A DNA stretch of 62,432 nt from the NCBI RefSeq assembly GCF_001999765.1, contig NZ_MTIC01000028.1:1-62432 (forward strand), in the 5' to 3' direction. The stretch's first letter is position 1. Each line of letters opens with the position of its first letter. The translations under genes were made by a program, and so were the position numbers. Positions 40,746 through 49,430 of this stretch are shown here, one piece after another. The notes beneath the pieces were generated by a model that was given only the letters and a program-made list of their open reading frames with translations, did not search any database and had not been told where the DNA came from. The DNA is from Sinomonas mesophila (lineage in GTDB: Bacteria > Actinomycetota > Actinomycetes > Actinomycetales > Micrococcaceae).

Positions 40746-41494
40746 GATTTCCTGCCTCCGTCGTTCTTGGGCTCGCGTACGTCGGGGAACAGCTCCGGTG
40801 GCGGGGCCACCAGCCGGAACTCCCCCAGGGGTTGGTCTGCGTGCTTGTCCGGCCTGCAGCCGTTGAACGGGCCGCTGTGCGCGTCGGTGAGGACCGGCAG
40901 ATGGTGGTCAAGGTGGTCTTTGAGCCACACGCTCATCCCGGTGCGCCCGTCGAGGCGCAGATGCTCCCATGCCCGCCACAGTGCCTCGAGGCGGATGATC
41001 GCCTCCGCGTGGCGCCACCACTCGGGGCACCATGTGGTCTTGTCCCCGGTGGCGGTGAGCTGGCGCCGGTAGACGGGCACGAGGAACTTCGCCACCCACT
41101 CGGCCGTGGACCCGAACACTAGCTCCGGCTCCGGCACCTCCTCGGAGGTCGCCTTCGGCAGGGGCTTGAGGGTCCCGGACTCAAGGGCCTGGGGGATCCA
41201 GGCCTCCACTGCATCGAAGTCCCATTGCGGAGGCTCCCACCCGACCGGGGCCGGGGCCTGGCCGTGCATGACCAGGGACCGCCAGCGGCCGGCCTTGATC
41301 GGCTCGGCCTCCTCCGCGATCTGGGCGAGCACGTCCGAGACGCTGAGCATGAATCCCAGCGCGTCCTCGCCGTCGTCCACTGCGGCGGGCGTGTTGTCGA
41401 ACACCCGCCATTGGCCGTCCCCGCCAGCGTCCTGCGGCTTCGGAGCTTCGTCCCAGGCGTCGACCGGCTCGGGCATGTTGAAGGGCTCAGTCAT
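40742..41494 (-). CDS. DUF4913 domain protein
   Basis: A 250-residue protein. Residues 130-220 match DUF4913 (FGSTAEWVAKFLVPVYRRQL, TWCPEWWRHAEAIIRLEALW and WLKDHLDHHLPVL). The acidic N-terminal part is variable. DUF4913 proteins are encoded in actinobacterial conjugation operons next to the coupling protein; their role is unknown. The gene overlaps the coupling protein's stop by eight bases. Confidence 0.82.
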   Translation of the reverse strand: MTEPFNMPEPVDAWDEAPKPQDAGGDGQWRVFDNTPAAVDDGEDALGFMLSVSDVLAQIAEEAEPIKAGRWRSLVMHGQAPAPVGWEPPQWDFDAVEAWIPQALESGTLKPLPKATSEEVPEPELVFGSTAEWVAKFLVPVYRRQLTATGDKTTWCPEWWRHAEAIIRLEALWRAWEHLRLDGRTGMSVWLKDHLDHHLPVLTDAHSGPFNGCRPDKHADQPLGEFRLVAPPPELFPDVREPKNDGGRKS

Positions 41495-43427
41495 GGTGTG
41501 CCGCCTGAAGCCACTTCGAGGCGGCGGACGCCTTCGCCGTCACCGGCCGGGAGACCGTGCTGCCGGCCTGCCGGGTTTTCAGTGCCGCCCGGTATGCGTC
41601 GACGAGGGCGTCCTGCTTCTGGCCGGTCCGGCGCTGCATGAGGCGTTCGAAGCGGGTCCGCGTGGTGCGCCGTGCCTCGGCCTCTGCGGCCTTCTTCGCA
41701 CTCTCGGGGGTTGGGTCGAAGACGTTCAGCGAGAACCACACGGCGTCGGCGTGCGGGGTGTCCATCCACCGCACCGTCCTGATCAGCACCCCCGGGGCTC
41801 CGGCGCGCTTGACGATGGCGCGGCCGATCGGCATGGCCGCGAGGTCGCCGACGCTCCAGATGTGCTCCTTCCCGCCGTCCGGGCTCGTGGAGACGGACTT
41901 GCGGTCTCCGATGGAGACGTTGACTGTGTCATAGCGGTACTCCCCCAGGGTCGAGGAGACCTGGCGCAGGAAGCCCTCCTCGTCCAGGCCGGAGCCGATG
42001 ACCTTGACCGTGGCGGAGGAGTAGATCTTCCGCATGCCCTTCTCGCCCCAGAGTTCCTCTCCCTGGCTGTAGGACTGGAGCCAGGCGATGGGCAGCAGGC
42101 CCTTGGACCCGAAGTGGCTGTACTTGTCGGGGAGGTCCTTCCAGATGCAGACGTTGGCGATCTCGTCGAGGGCGAAGATCAGCGGCACGGGCAGGCGGCG
42201 GAACGGCTGGGTCATGGCGTAAGCCTCGGCTGCGTCGGCCACGGCGACGGTGAGCGCCGTCGTCAGCGCCGCCGCGGACCCGCCCCCCTCCTTGGAGAGC
42301 AGGTACAGGGTGTCCTTGGCTCCCCGGACGAATTCGGCGGGGCTGAACTGCGGCCGCGAGTCGGCCGCGCCAATGGGGTTGACCCAGTCGCGCACGCCGG
42401 TGAACTTCAGCACCGCGCACATGGCCTTGGCGGTTCCGACGATGCCGTCCCGCTGGCCGGGGTCGAGCTGGAGCTGGGCCTCGAGGGCGAGGCCGTAGGC
42501 GGCGTACTTGCCGCCCTCGGCGGCCGCGAGGATCGCCTGGGGCTCCTTCATCCCGACGTTGCCGCCGGAGATCCAGTCGTAGACGGTCGCGATCGGCTTC
42601 TCGCCCAGAGCCGCGGCGAGCAGCAGCGCCGCGAGCATGTCCCGGCCCTCGTTGTCGAAGTAGGGGTCCTCGCCCTTCATGTTCGGCCCGCGGCCGGCGA
42701 TCTTGAAGATGTCCGCGAGCTTCTGGGCGTGCTCGTCGTCCACCACGTAGGTCAGCGGGTTCCACCACCAGGTGGCCTGGTCGGGGCTGATCCTCTGCGG
42801 GTTGAACGCCCAGACCGTGCCCCGCATGGACCGGGGCAGGCGGGTCGCGTCGATCACGTCCGGCTTGTTCGAGGTCGAGACGACCGCGCCAGGGGCGTCC
42901 AGCACGGCGGGGATGACCTGGGAGGTGGACTTGCCCTGCCGGGGGCCGAAGATCGACAGCGCCACGGACTCCACATCCGCCACGAGGCGGGCTGCCCCGG
43001 CGACAGTGATCCCGAGGAAGATCCCGGGCCAGGTGAGCCCGAACCGGGTTGCGGCGCGCCGTGCTCCGGCCTCGGTGAGCATGGCCATGTCCCTGCCGCG
43101 GCCCATCTGGTGGGCCTTGTAGTCGACCCGGGACCGGCTCTTGGCCGCGCGTGCGCGGGACCAGACCAGCAGGGCGCCGAAGAGGGCGATGAGGGCCAGT
43201 GCGGCGGTCAGGCAGACCGTGGATGCCGGCGACCAGTGGAGCCTGCCCGTGGCGAGTGCGAAGGGGGCCTCCATCGGGTTCAGCGGCAGGTCCTGCCCGT
43301 CCCTGGCGAGCCAGGAGCCGCCGTAGATGCCGGCGTCGAGCACAAGCACCGTGGCGAGCACGAGTCCCAGGGCCACGAACATGGCCCAGGTCCCGGCGGT
43401 GATCTGCGACGTCCTACGCTGCCGCAT
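41487..43427 (-). CDS. Type IV coupling protein (VirD4/TraG-like)
   Basis: A 646-residue inner-membrane ATPase. Two N-terminal membrane helices (about 12-35 and 70-90) are followed by Walker A FGPRQGKST (160-168) and Walker B PLIFALDEIANV near 420, the latter in the TraM-recognition part of the family. It delivers the relaxase-DNA complex to the secretion channel. It overlaps the VirB4 gene by 14 bases and the DUF4913 gene by eight, so the operon is tightly coupled. Confidence 0.92.
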   Translation of the reverse strand: MRQRRTSQITAGTWAMFVALGLVLATVLVLDAGIYGGSWLARDGQDLPLNPMEAPFALATGRLHWSPASTVCLTAALALIALFGALLVWSRARAAKSRSRVDYKAHQMGRGRDMAMLTEAGARRAATRFGLTWPGIFLGITVAGAARLVADVESVALSIFGPRQGKSTSQVIPAVLDAPGAVVSTSNKPDVIDATRLPRSMRGTVWAFNPQRISPDQATWWWNPLTYVVDDEHAQKLADIFKIAGRGPNMKGEDPYFDNEGRDMLAALLLAAALGEKPIATVYDWISGGNVGMKEPQAILAAAEGGKYAAYGLALEAQLQLDPGQRDGIVGTAKAMCAVLKFTGVRDWVNPIGAADSRPQFSPAEFVRGAKDTLYLLSKEGGGSAAALTTALTVAVADAAEAYAMTQPFRRLPVPLIFALDEIANVCIWKDLPDKYSHFGSKGLLPIAWLQSYSQGEELWGEKGMRKIYSSATVKVIGSGLDEEGFLRQVSSTLGEYRYDTVNVSIGDRKSVSTSPDGGKEHIWSVGDLAAMPIGRAIVKRAGAPGVLIRTVRWMDTPHADAVWFSLNVFDPTPESAKKAAEAEARRTTRTRFERLMQRRTGQKQDALVDAYRAALKTRQAGSTVSRPVTAKASAASKWLQAAHHD

Positions 43428-44958
43428 CGTCCTGCCCTTCCTCTCCGAAGATCTCCCGTTCGATCTCCTCCGTGGACGCGCCGAGCTTGCGCAGGTTCTC
43501 CCACCGCGTGTTGGTGTCGGAGATCCTGTCCTCGACGCTCGTGAGCTTCATCTGCACCGGGATGCCCGGTGCCTGGCCGAGCTTGACGAGGAACTTCCCG
43601 CGACCGTACGGGGCGCTCCTGCCGTGCTGGTTCGTGGTGATCTTCTTGACATCGGCCCAGGATTCCACCCGGCGCTTCTCCTCGCGGGTCAGGCGGCGGA
43701 AGTGCTCGACCTCGCCGAGCTCCTTGGAGGCGAGCCCACCGAGCACGACCATCGCGCACCGCTCCACGAAGCCCTTGGCCTTGGCCCGGTCAGCCTCGTC
43801 GGCCACGGCCTCGAAGTCCTTCAGTGTGTGGGAGATCATCATCTGCCCCACGCCGTCGTTGCGGTTCAGCCGGGTGAGGGAGTCGGCCTTGTCCACGATG
43901 CCGCGCCCCACCCTGAGGGCGCGCCAGAACTCGTCCAGGACGATGTTGTAGTTCCGCCGCGGCTCCAGGCCGGCGTCGGCCAGGACCTGGGCGACGTTGA
44001 CGGCCTCGAAGCCGATGGACCAGCAGGCCAGCAGCCCTGCGGCCTGCTTCTGCGGCTGGGTGTCCGGCAGGGCGGAGAGGTCGAACACCACGGACCGGCT
44101 CATGTCCAGCTGCTCGGTCGTGTGCCGGGAGAACATGTCCCCCAGCGGGCCGGAGCCGGAGGCGATGCCGATCAGGGAGGTCCGCAGCGCGTCGGTGGCG
44201 TCCCGGTACCGGTCCATGCTGCCCCGGTCCAGTACCACGGAGCGCAGCTCGTCCGGGGCGTCGGCGATCAGCCGGTCCAGGTCCTTCACCAGCGGGATGC
44301 CGTCGTGCCTGTCGGCAAGGATTTCCAGGGCGCGGCCGAGGATGAGGTCTTCCTGCTCGGTCGGCTTCCGCTCCCGGGAGACGGTGATCAGGGCCAGCAT
44401 CAGGCTCTTGCGCTGCTCGTGCCCGGCACGGGCCACTTCCGCCCGGAGGGACCCTGTAAGGCGCTCGAGGGCGCGGGTGGAGACGCCCGGGTCCAGCGGG
44501 TTCAGGTATCCGCGGCCGTTGCCGAGGCGGTTGACCTTCCCGCCCATCTTCCGGGTGCGCAGCACATGCTCGCCCTTGACGTCGCCGAGGGTCATGTTCG
44601 CCACCCCCCGGTACGCCAGCCACATGCACATCTTCCCGACCGCCGTGCTCTTCCCGAGCGCCGGGTTCGACATGTAGTACACGGACGGGTTCGGGATGAG
44701 GCCAGCCTCGAAGGCGCTGATATGGTCCAGCCCGACGACCTGGCCGGTGAGCATGTGCTGGCCCAGCGGGGCGCCAGCCAGCGGTGCACCTGAGCCGGAG
44801 GCGAAGGGCCACAGCCCGCACACCTGCCGGGAGGAGCCGCGGAACTCGGGCGGGAGGTCCAGCAGGTTCGCATACCCGCCGCCCGGGATCCGGTATCCGC
44901 GCTTGAGCGGCTCGAAATGGGTGCTGCGGACCTTGCGCGTGCCGGGGAGCTTGAGCAT
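43414..44958 (-). CDS. VirB4-like conjugative transfer ATPase
   Basis: A 514-residue ATPase with Walker A NPALGKSTAVGK (GKST at 102-105), Walker B NYNIVLDEFWRAL near 341, and SHTLKDFEAVADE of the VirB4/TraC type. The frame is open far upstream, but ATG 44958 overlaps the SCO6880 stop (ATGA) and is the sensible start. VirB4 powers assembly and substrate transfer. Only the ATPase half is present; the N-terminal VirB4 portion is supplied by the separate SCO6880-type protein. Confidence 0.9.
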   Translation of the reverse strand: MLKLPGTRKVRSTHFEPLKRGYRIPGGGYANLLDLPPEFRGSSRQVCGLWPFASGSGAPLAGAPLGQHMLTGQVVGLDHISAFEAGLIPNPSVYYMSNPALGKSTAVGKMCMWLAYRGVANMTLGDVKGEHVLRTRKMGGKVNRLGNGRGYLNPLDPGVSTRALERLTGSLRAEVARAGHEQRKSLMLALITVSRERKPTEQEDLILGRALEILADRHDGIPLVKDLDRLIADAPDELRSVVLDRGSMDRYRDATDALRTSLIGIASGSGPLGDMFSRHTTEQLDMSRSVVFDLSALPDTQPQKQAAGLLACWSIGFEAVNVAQVLADAGLEPRRNYNIVLDEFWRALRVGRGIVDKADSLTRLNRNDGVGQMMISHTLKDFEAVADEADRAKAKGFVERCAMVVLGGLASKELGEVEHFRRLTREEKRRVESWADVKKITTNQHGRSAPYGRGKFLVKLGQAPGIPVQMKLTSVEDRISDTNTRWENLRKLGASTEEIEREIFGEEGQDDAAA

Positions 44959-46463
44959 CAGACGGCCTCTCGGATCTTCGCCGGGATCAGGACATAGTCG
45001 GGAAGCACGACGCCCAGGGGCAGCGCCGCGGCGAAGGCGGTGTCCTGCGCGCCGTACGCGGGGCGGACGGTCAGCTGGGACTCGGCCGACAGGTCCTCCA
45101 GTGCGTAGGAGGCCGCCAGAGCGTCCTCGGGGTTGAGGATGGTGGCGGTGATGACGCAGCCGAAGTTCAGCATTCCGGCGTCCTTGGCGATCTCCTTGGC
45201 CGTCTGGACGGTCTTGGCGTAGTCGTCGATGGCGCGGAAGTTGGGGTTCCCGGTCGAGTTCGCCCGGTTCTTGGCGGCGTTGACGTCCTGCTCGGCCACG
45301 TCCATGGCCCGGGCCGCGCTCACCGGCCGGTACAGCATCGTCACGCGCTTGCGGTCCATGTCCCCAGAGGGTGAGAGCAGGGCCTCGAGGACGTTGCTGA
45401 ACACCTCGCCCCGGGGTGCGACGCTCATGATCCAGGACTTGGAGAAGCCGGAGTCGTGCCGGTACCACTCCCACCCGGCGTTGTGGGCCAGCGGCCCGAC
45501 GTCGTGCCAGGACAGGGCCGGGGTGACGCCTTCGGCGTGCGCGGCGGCGATGTGCTGGGCCACTGCCGGGTCGTAGGCGCTGCGGACGATCTCGCACAGG
45601 GTCTGGGCGGTCACGGGGTGGGCGTCCCCGGCCCCGCACTGCTCGAGGTGCTCGGTGAGCTTGCCCAGCCGTGCGGCCAGGTCCAGCCCGAGGTCCACTG
45701 CCTTCCGAGGCCGCTGGGCGCCCTGCCGCCACGCGGTGAAGGTGACCGCGATGAAGGCCCGGGTCACGGGCGCGGACTGGGGGAACGTGGCCTTGACCTC
45801 CTCCATCATCTGCACCACCGCCTGTGGGGCGTCCGGGTGGCGGTTGGTGTCCACGGCCTGGCGCAGGCGCACGCCGAAGTCCGGGGCCGTCTCCACGGTC
45901 ACGGACGCGGCCACAACGTCGGACTGCTTGCCGAGGTCGGCCAGCCAGCCGCCCCAGTTGGCCACGTAGGAGTCGATGGTCTGCGGGTCCTCGAGGGCAA
46001 GGCCGGTGGGCTCGCATTCGATGACGATCGTGGCGTGGTTCGTGTCCGGCATGAACAGGAGCGCGAACTCGCGGTCGAAGGAGTCCGTGAACTGGTGCAG
46101 CTGGGACTTGGCGAGCAGGCCGGGAAGCTGGGCCGTCCCGCCTGGGACCGCACCCACCGGGCCGGAGCGGTAGAGGTTCGTCCGGTGTCGGACGGCCTTC
46201 ATGTGTGCCCGCTTGGCGACCATGCGGCTGATCCGGGACTGTCCGTGCCGGTCCCGGACGGTGAAGACTGCCAGGGCCACCGCCATGACCGCGAAGGTGA
46301 TGAAGCCCGGGATGGGGCCGGCGAGCCGGAACACGAACAGCAGCGCGATCAGGGCGACGATCATGGCCCAGGTCTCCAAGGCGCCGAGCTTGCCGATGCC
46401 GGCCGTGCGCGGCCTGCGCCAGTTCCCGTAGGTCGGCTCGGTGTAGGTGGTCTGCTCGCTCAT
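44958..46463 (-). CDS. SCO6880-family conjugation protein
   Basis: A 501-residue protein. Two membrane helices near the N-terminus (AMIVALIALLFVFRLAGPIP and FITFAVMAVALAVFTVRD) precede a large soluble domain. This matches the actinobacterial SCO6880 family, which combines VirB3-like membrane helices with the N-terminal domain of VirB4. It is encoded directly before the VirB4 ATPase and likely forms its membrane anchor. Confidence 0.87.
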   Translation of the reverse strand: MSEQTTYTEPTYGNWRRPRTAGIGKLGALETWAMIVALIALLFVFRLAGPIPGFITFAVMAVALAVFTVRDRHGQSRISRMVAKRAHMKAVRHRTNLYRSGPVGAVPGGTAQLPGLLAKSQLHQFTDSFDREFALLFMPDTNHATIVIECEPTGLALEDPQTIDSYVANWGGWLADLGKQSDVVAASVTVETAPDFGVRLRQAVDTNRHPDAPQAVVQMMEEVKATFPQSAPVTRAFIAVTFTAWRQGAQRPRKAVDLGLDLAARLGKLTEHLEQCGAGDAHPVTAQTLCEIVRSAYDPAVAQHIAAAHAEGVTPALSWHDVGPLAHNAGWEWYRHDSGFSKSWIMSVAPRGEVFSNVLEALLSPSGDMDRKRVTMLYRPVSAARAMDVAEQDVNAAKNRANSTGNPNFRAIDDYAKTVQTAKEIAKDAGMLNFGCVITATILNPEDALAASYALEDLSAESQLTVRPAYGAQDTAFAAALPLGVVLPDYVLIPAKIREAV

Positions 46464-46468
46464 GGGTC

Positions 46469-47755
46469 CTATCCCCTCTGGCTCCCGGACGGGCCTTCGC
46501 CCGTCGATGCTTCGGCGGCGCTCTGCACAGCGGAGACGCCCTTCTTCACGGTCTTCACGCCGGCGGCCGCGGCCACGCCGACCGGGCCCGCCGCCGAGGC
46601 TGCGCCGCTCGCACCAGCTCCGGCGCCCGCTCCGGCCCCTGCCGGTGCGACCCCGCCCGTGCCCGCGCCCGAGGGGGCTGCGGCCTTGGGCTGGGATGGG
46701 CTGTTGGCTGCTCCGGAGGGCTGCTTCTCCGTCTTACTGGTGTTGTTCGTGCTTGTGGTGTTGTTCGAGGAGCTGCTGCGGCCGCCGCCGCGTCCCATGT
46801 TGATCGCACCGGTGGCCAGGTTGCCGACGGCGGCGCCCAGCGCCGCTGCCCCGCCGCTGCCGCCACTGGCGGCCGCGACCATCGGGGTGACCAGCCGCAT
46901 CAGGGCGGGCAGGGCCACAAGGGCCAGGACCATCATGGCGATGCCCACAATGGCCTTCACCCCTTCATCCGTGGAGGCGAAGATGTCCGAGCCGGTGAGC
47001 TTGAACGCCACCGCGTAGCAGAGCGCTGCAGCGGGCTTGTAGAGCGTGAACGCGATTAGCCACGACAGGAAGCGCTGGAACCACTGCCGGCCCGTCTCCG
47101 TGTTGGTGAACGCCGCCGCCGTGGGCAGGCCGGCGGCCAGCAGGATCAGGATCGCGGAGCGGAAGACCATCATCACCAGCTGGACCAGGGACACCAGGGT
47201 CGCGATCAGTCCCAGGAGGATGGCCAGCAGCACACCGAGCTGCCCGCCCAGGACGATCATCCCGGCCACGTTCTGCGCGAACCCGGTGCCCTGGGTGGCG
47301 TTGGCCAGCAGCGCCTTGGCGAGTTCGTCGAAGCCGCTGATCATCAGCTGCAGGACCGCCACTCCGGCACCGGTGACGAGGGTGAAGGTCAGCAGCTGCT
47401 TCACGATGTCCGTCAGGTGCTTCCCGCGCTGCTCCCACACGAGACGGCCGCAGCCGACGAGGATACCGAAGATGACCAGGGCGAGGGTGTACCACCACAG
47501 CTGGCTCTGGGCCCAGAACACCACCTCGGTCTGCTGGTCCACCGTTCCCGGCACGATCACTGGCGTGGTGTCCACGTTCACCCAGAACGTGCCCAGCCAC
47601 GCGACCGACTTGCCCCACGCCTCGACCACGGCATCCCGGAGCTGGTCCAGGGCACCCGTGGCCACACCGACCGCGACGTCCTTGACGCCTTCAGCGATCG
47701 AGCAGCTGAAATCTCCGATTGCACATTCCTTTGCGGGAACGGTCATCGGGAACAT
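46469..47755 (-). CDS. VirB6/TrbL-like polytopic channel protein
   Basis: A 428-residue membrane protein. About six to seven helices lie between residues 85 and 300 (for example WWYTLALVIFGILVGCGRLV and GQLGVLLAILLGLIATLV). A long hydrophilic Ser/Thr/Asn/Ala/Pro-rich tail follows. Topology and position match VirB6/TrbL inner-membrane channel components. A five-base gap separates it from SCO6880. Confidence 0.85.
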   Translation of the reverse strand: MFPMTVPAKECAIGDFSCSIAEGVKDVAVGVATGALDQLRDAVVEAWGKSVAWLGTFWVNVDTTPVIVPGTVDQQTEVVFWAQSQLWWYTLALVIFGILVGCGRLVWEQRGKHLTDIVKQLLTFTLVTGAGVAVLQLMISGFDELAKALLANATQGTGFAQNVAGMIVLGGQLGVLLAILLGLIATLVSLVQLVMMVFRSAILILLAAGLPTAAAFTNTETGRQWFQRFLSWLIAFTLYKPAAALCYAVAFKLTGSDIFASTDEGVKAIVGIAMMVLALVALPALMRLVTPMVAAASGGSGGAAALGAAVGNLATGAINMGRGGGRSSSSNNTTSTNNTSKTEKQPSGAANSPSQPKAAAPSGAGTGGVAPAGAGAGAGAGASGAASAAGPVGVAAAAGVKTVKKGVSAVQSAAEASTGEGPSGSQRG

Positions 47756-47756
47756 G

Positions 47757-48494
47757 TCAGACCCCCGTCCAGGGGACGAAGTCGCTAAGGTCCTGAAGCT
47801 GGGTCATGGTTGTTGCGCCCTCAGGCATCACCTTCCAGTCCCCGTCCTCCCACCGCAGGGCGAGGCTCAGCGAGCCGTAGAAGACGGTGGAGGGGGCCTT
47901 GGTGCCCTTGACGCCGATGGTGATCTTGGCCGTATCCCCCGAGTAGGAGGCGACCTTGAATCCGCCGATCTGCATGGTGAGCGAGGGGTTCTCGGGAGTT
48001 TCGGCGGGAGGACTGGCCATCAGTCGGTCCCTCTCCGGGGACTCGGCCATCAGCTCCTTGTGGATCAGCTTGGGCCCCTCCGGGCGGAACCCAAGCCCCA
48101 CCAGGTTGGCCGCGGCGTAGAGGGCGCCAGTGGGGCTGTGCTGGTAGCAGGTGCGGAGATTCCCGTCGACCCTGCCGGGGCCGATGCCCTTGGGGTCGGT
48201 GGGGACGGCGACTCGGCCGAGGAGCTCCCACTTGGTGGGCAGGCCGACGGACGGGTAGCGCTGGTCCCCGGTCGGGAGCCCGCAGGCGCTGTCCTGATCG
48301 CCCTGGGCAGTGTTGGTGGACGATGCGCTGGGCGATGTGGCGGGGGCCGGCTCCGCGCCGGGGGCTGGCAGCACCGCGTACAGCACGCCCAGGGCGACCA
48401 GGACCGCGACGACTGCGGCGCTGGCGATGAACCAGGGCCGGGTCCAGGGGCTCGACTGGCGGTCCAGTGCCTGGCTTTCCACGGGCGGGCTCAT
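47757..48494 (-). CDS. VirB8-like bitopic conjugation protein
   Basis: A 245-residue protein with a single N-terminal membrane helix (WFIASAAVVAVLVALGVLYAV), a Pro/Ser linker, and an external alpha/beta domain ending in LALRWEDGDWKVMPEG. The fold pattern (helix ALYAAANLV, then beta strands) resembles NTF2-like VirB8/TcpC domains. VirB8 proteins nucleate the channel at the membrane. The start overlaps the pilin stop (ATGA). Confidence 0.7.
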   Translation of the reverse strand: MSPPVESQALDRQSSPWTRPWFIASAAVVAVLVALGVLYAVLPAPGAEPAPATSPSASSTNTAQGDQDSACGLPTGDQRYPSVGLPTKWELLGRVAVPTDPKGIGPGRVDGNLRTCYQHSPTGALYAAANLVGLGFRPEGPKLIHKELMAESPERDRLMASPPAETPENPSLTMQIGGFKVASYSGDTAKITIGVKGTKAPSTVFYGSLSLALRWEDGDWKVMPEGATTMTQLQDLSDFVPWTGV

Positions 48495-48796
48495 GCCATG
48501 CCACCAGAAGCGGTGACGATCGCCCCCACAATGCCGGAGGCGACGGAAGCGATGATCGCCCCGGCGAGGACCTGCCCGAGACGCTGGGCGTGCTCGCTGC
48601 CGCCGCGGCCGTTGTTGTGGTCGTTCATCATCTTCCCGGCCACCGTGAGGACGCCCAGGACGGCGAGGCCGAAGACGACCCAGGCGACGTAGCCCAGGAT
48701 CTTGACGAAGCCGCCGCTGCCCGGGGGCGCCTCCGGGGAGGGCTTGGGGATCTCGGCGAGGACCTCCATGGCCAGGTTCAGGACTTCAACATGCAT
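48491..48796 (-). CDS. VirB2/TrbC-like pilin or channel subunit
   Basis: A 101-residue protein with two hydrophobic helices (ILGYVAWVVFGLAVLGVLTV and VLAGAIIASVASGIVGAIVT) separated by a polar Gly/Asn loop, the VirB2/TrbC pattern. AAGGAG lies 11 bases before the ATG at 48796. No cleavable leader is obvious. The open frame upstream is antisense-like noise, so this start is preferred. Confidence 0.7.
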   Translation of the reverse strand: MHVEVLNLAMEVLAEIPKPSPEAPPGSGGFVKILGYVAWVVFGLAVLGVLTVAGKMMNDHNNGRGGSEHAQRLGQVLAGAIIASVASGIVGAIVTASGGMA

Positions 48797-48812
48797 TTGC
48801 TTCTCTTCTCCT

Positions 48813-49430
48813 TCATTCGTCAGCTGCGATGTGCAGCTGGAGCTTGTCGAGGACGCTGCGCACCGCCGGGGGCGGCGCAGCGGGGTCGGGGGCGGTGGAC
48901 AGCCGCCATGACTCCACCCAGGGCATCTGCCACAGGTGGGGAACGGCGCCGGCCACGAGCCTGACCTGGTCTGCGAGGGGCTTCGGCAGCCGGCCGGGGG
49001 CGTCGGCCATGACCACAAGCCCGGCAAGTGTCCCGGGGAGGGGCCTGCCCTCTGACATGTATTCGATGGCCGCCAGCTGCGCGGCCCGCAGCCCTGCCGC
49101 ATGGGAGCGGCAGACCAGCAGCACCACGTCCGGCCCGCCGTCGTCCTCGCGCACCGGCCAGGCGTGGTCCGTGGCCACGGCGCCGTCGAGCAGGGCAGCG
49201 AGGGTGCTCTCCCCCGCTCCCCCATGGACGCCCACCACCCACACCGCGGGGGCGGGGCCGCCGACCCGGACCTGCGGCACGCCATGGGCAGCACGGCGTC
49301 GCACCCCGCGCTGCGGCCGCGTCGGGCCGGTCGGAGGCTCCTTCGTGACCGCGGGGGCCTCCACGGGCTCGGCGGCCTGATCGAGGGCCTGGAGCCATTT
49401 CGAGGCGGTGGGGCGGGCGGTGGCTGCCAT
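48813..49430 (-). CDS. DUF6668-like ATPase with degenerate P-loop
   Basis: A 205-residue protein. WVVGVHGGAGESTLAALLDG looks like the P-loop of ParA/MinD-type ATPases, but the usual lysine is Glu (GES instead of GKS). DVVLLVCRSHAAG and AGLVVMADAPG follow as the expected strands. It resembles the actinobacterial DUF6668 proteins of conjugation operons. Loss of the lysine suggests altered or absent ATP hydrolysis. ATG 49430 overlaps the ParA-like stop by one base. Confidence 0.7.
   Translation of the reverse strand: MAATARPTASKWLQALDQAAEPVEAPAVTKEPPTGPTRPQRGVRRRAAHGVPQVRVGGPAPAVWVVGVHGGAGESTLAALLDGAVATDHAWPVREDDGGPDVVLLVCRSHAAGLRAAQLAAIEYMSEGRPLPGTLAGLVVMADAPGRLPKPLADQVRLVAGAVPHLWQMPWVESWRLSTAPDPAAPPPAVRSVLDKLQLHIAADE

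Noticed and set aside
41106-43544. 812-residue plus-strand open frame antisense to the coupling protein
   Set aside because: Arg/Gly/Pro-rich shadow composition. The minus strand encodes a clear VirD4-type ATPase in a tightly overlapping operon.
44959-46017. N-terminal extension of the VirB4-like protein to 867 residues
   Set aside because: The extension is an out-of-frame shadow of the SCO6880 gene. The ATGA overlap at 44958 gives a clean start.
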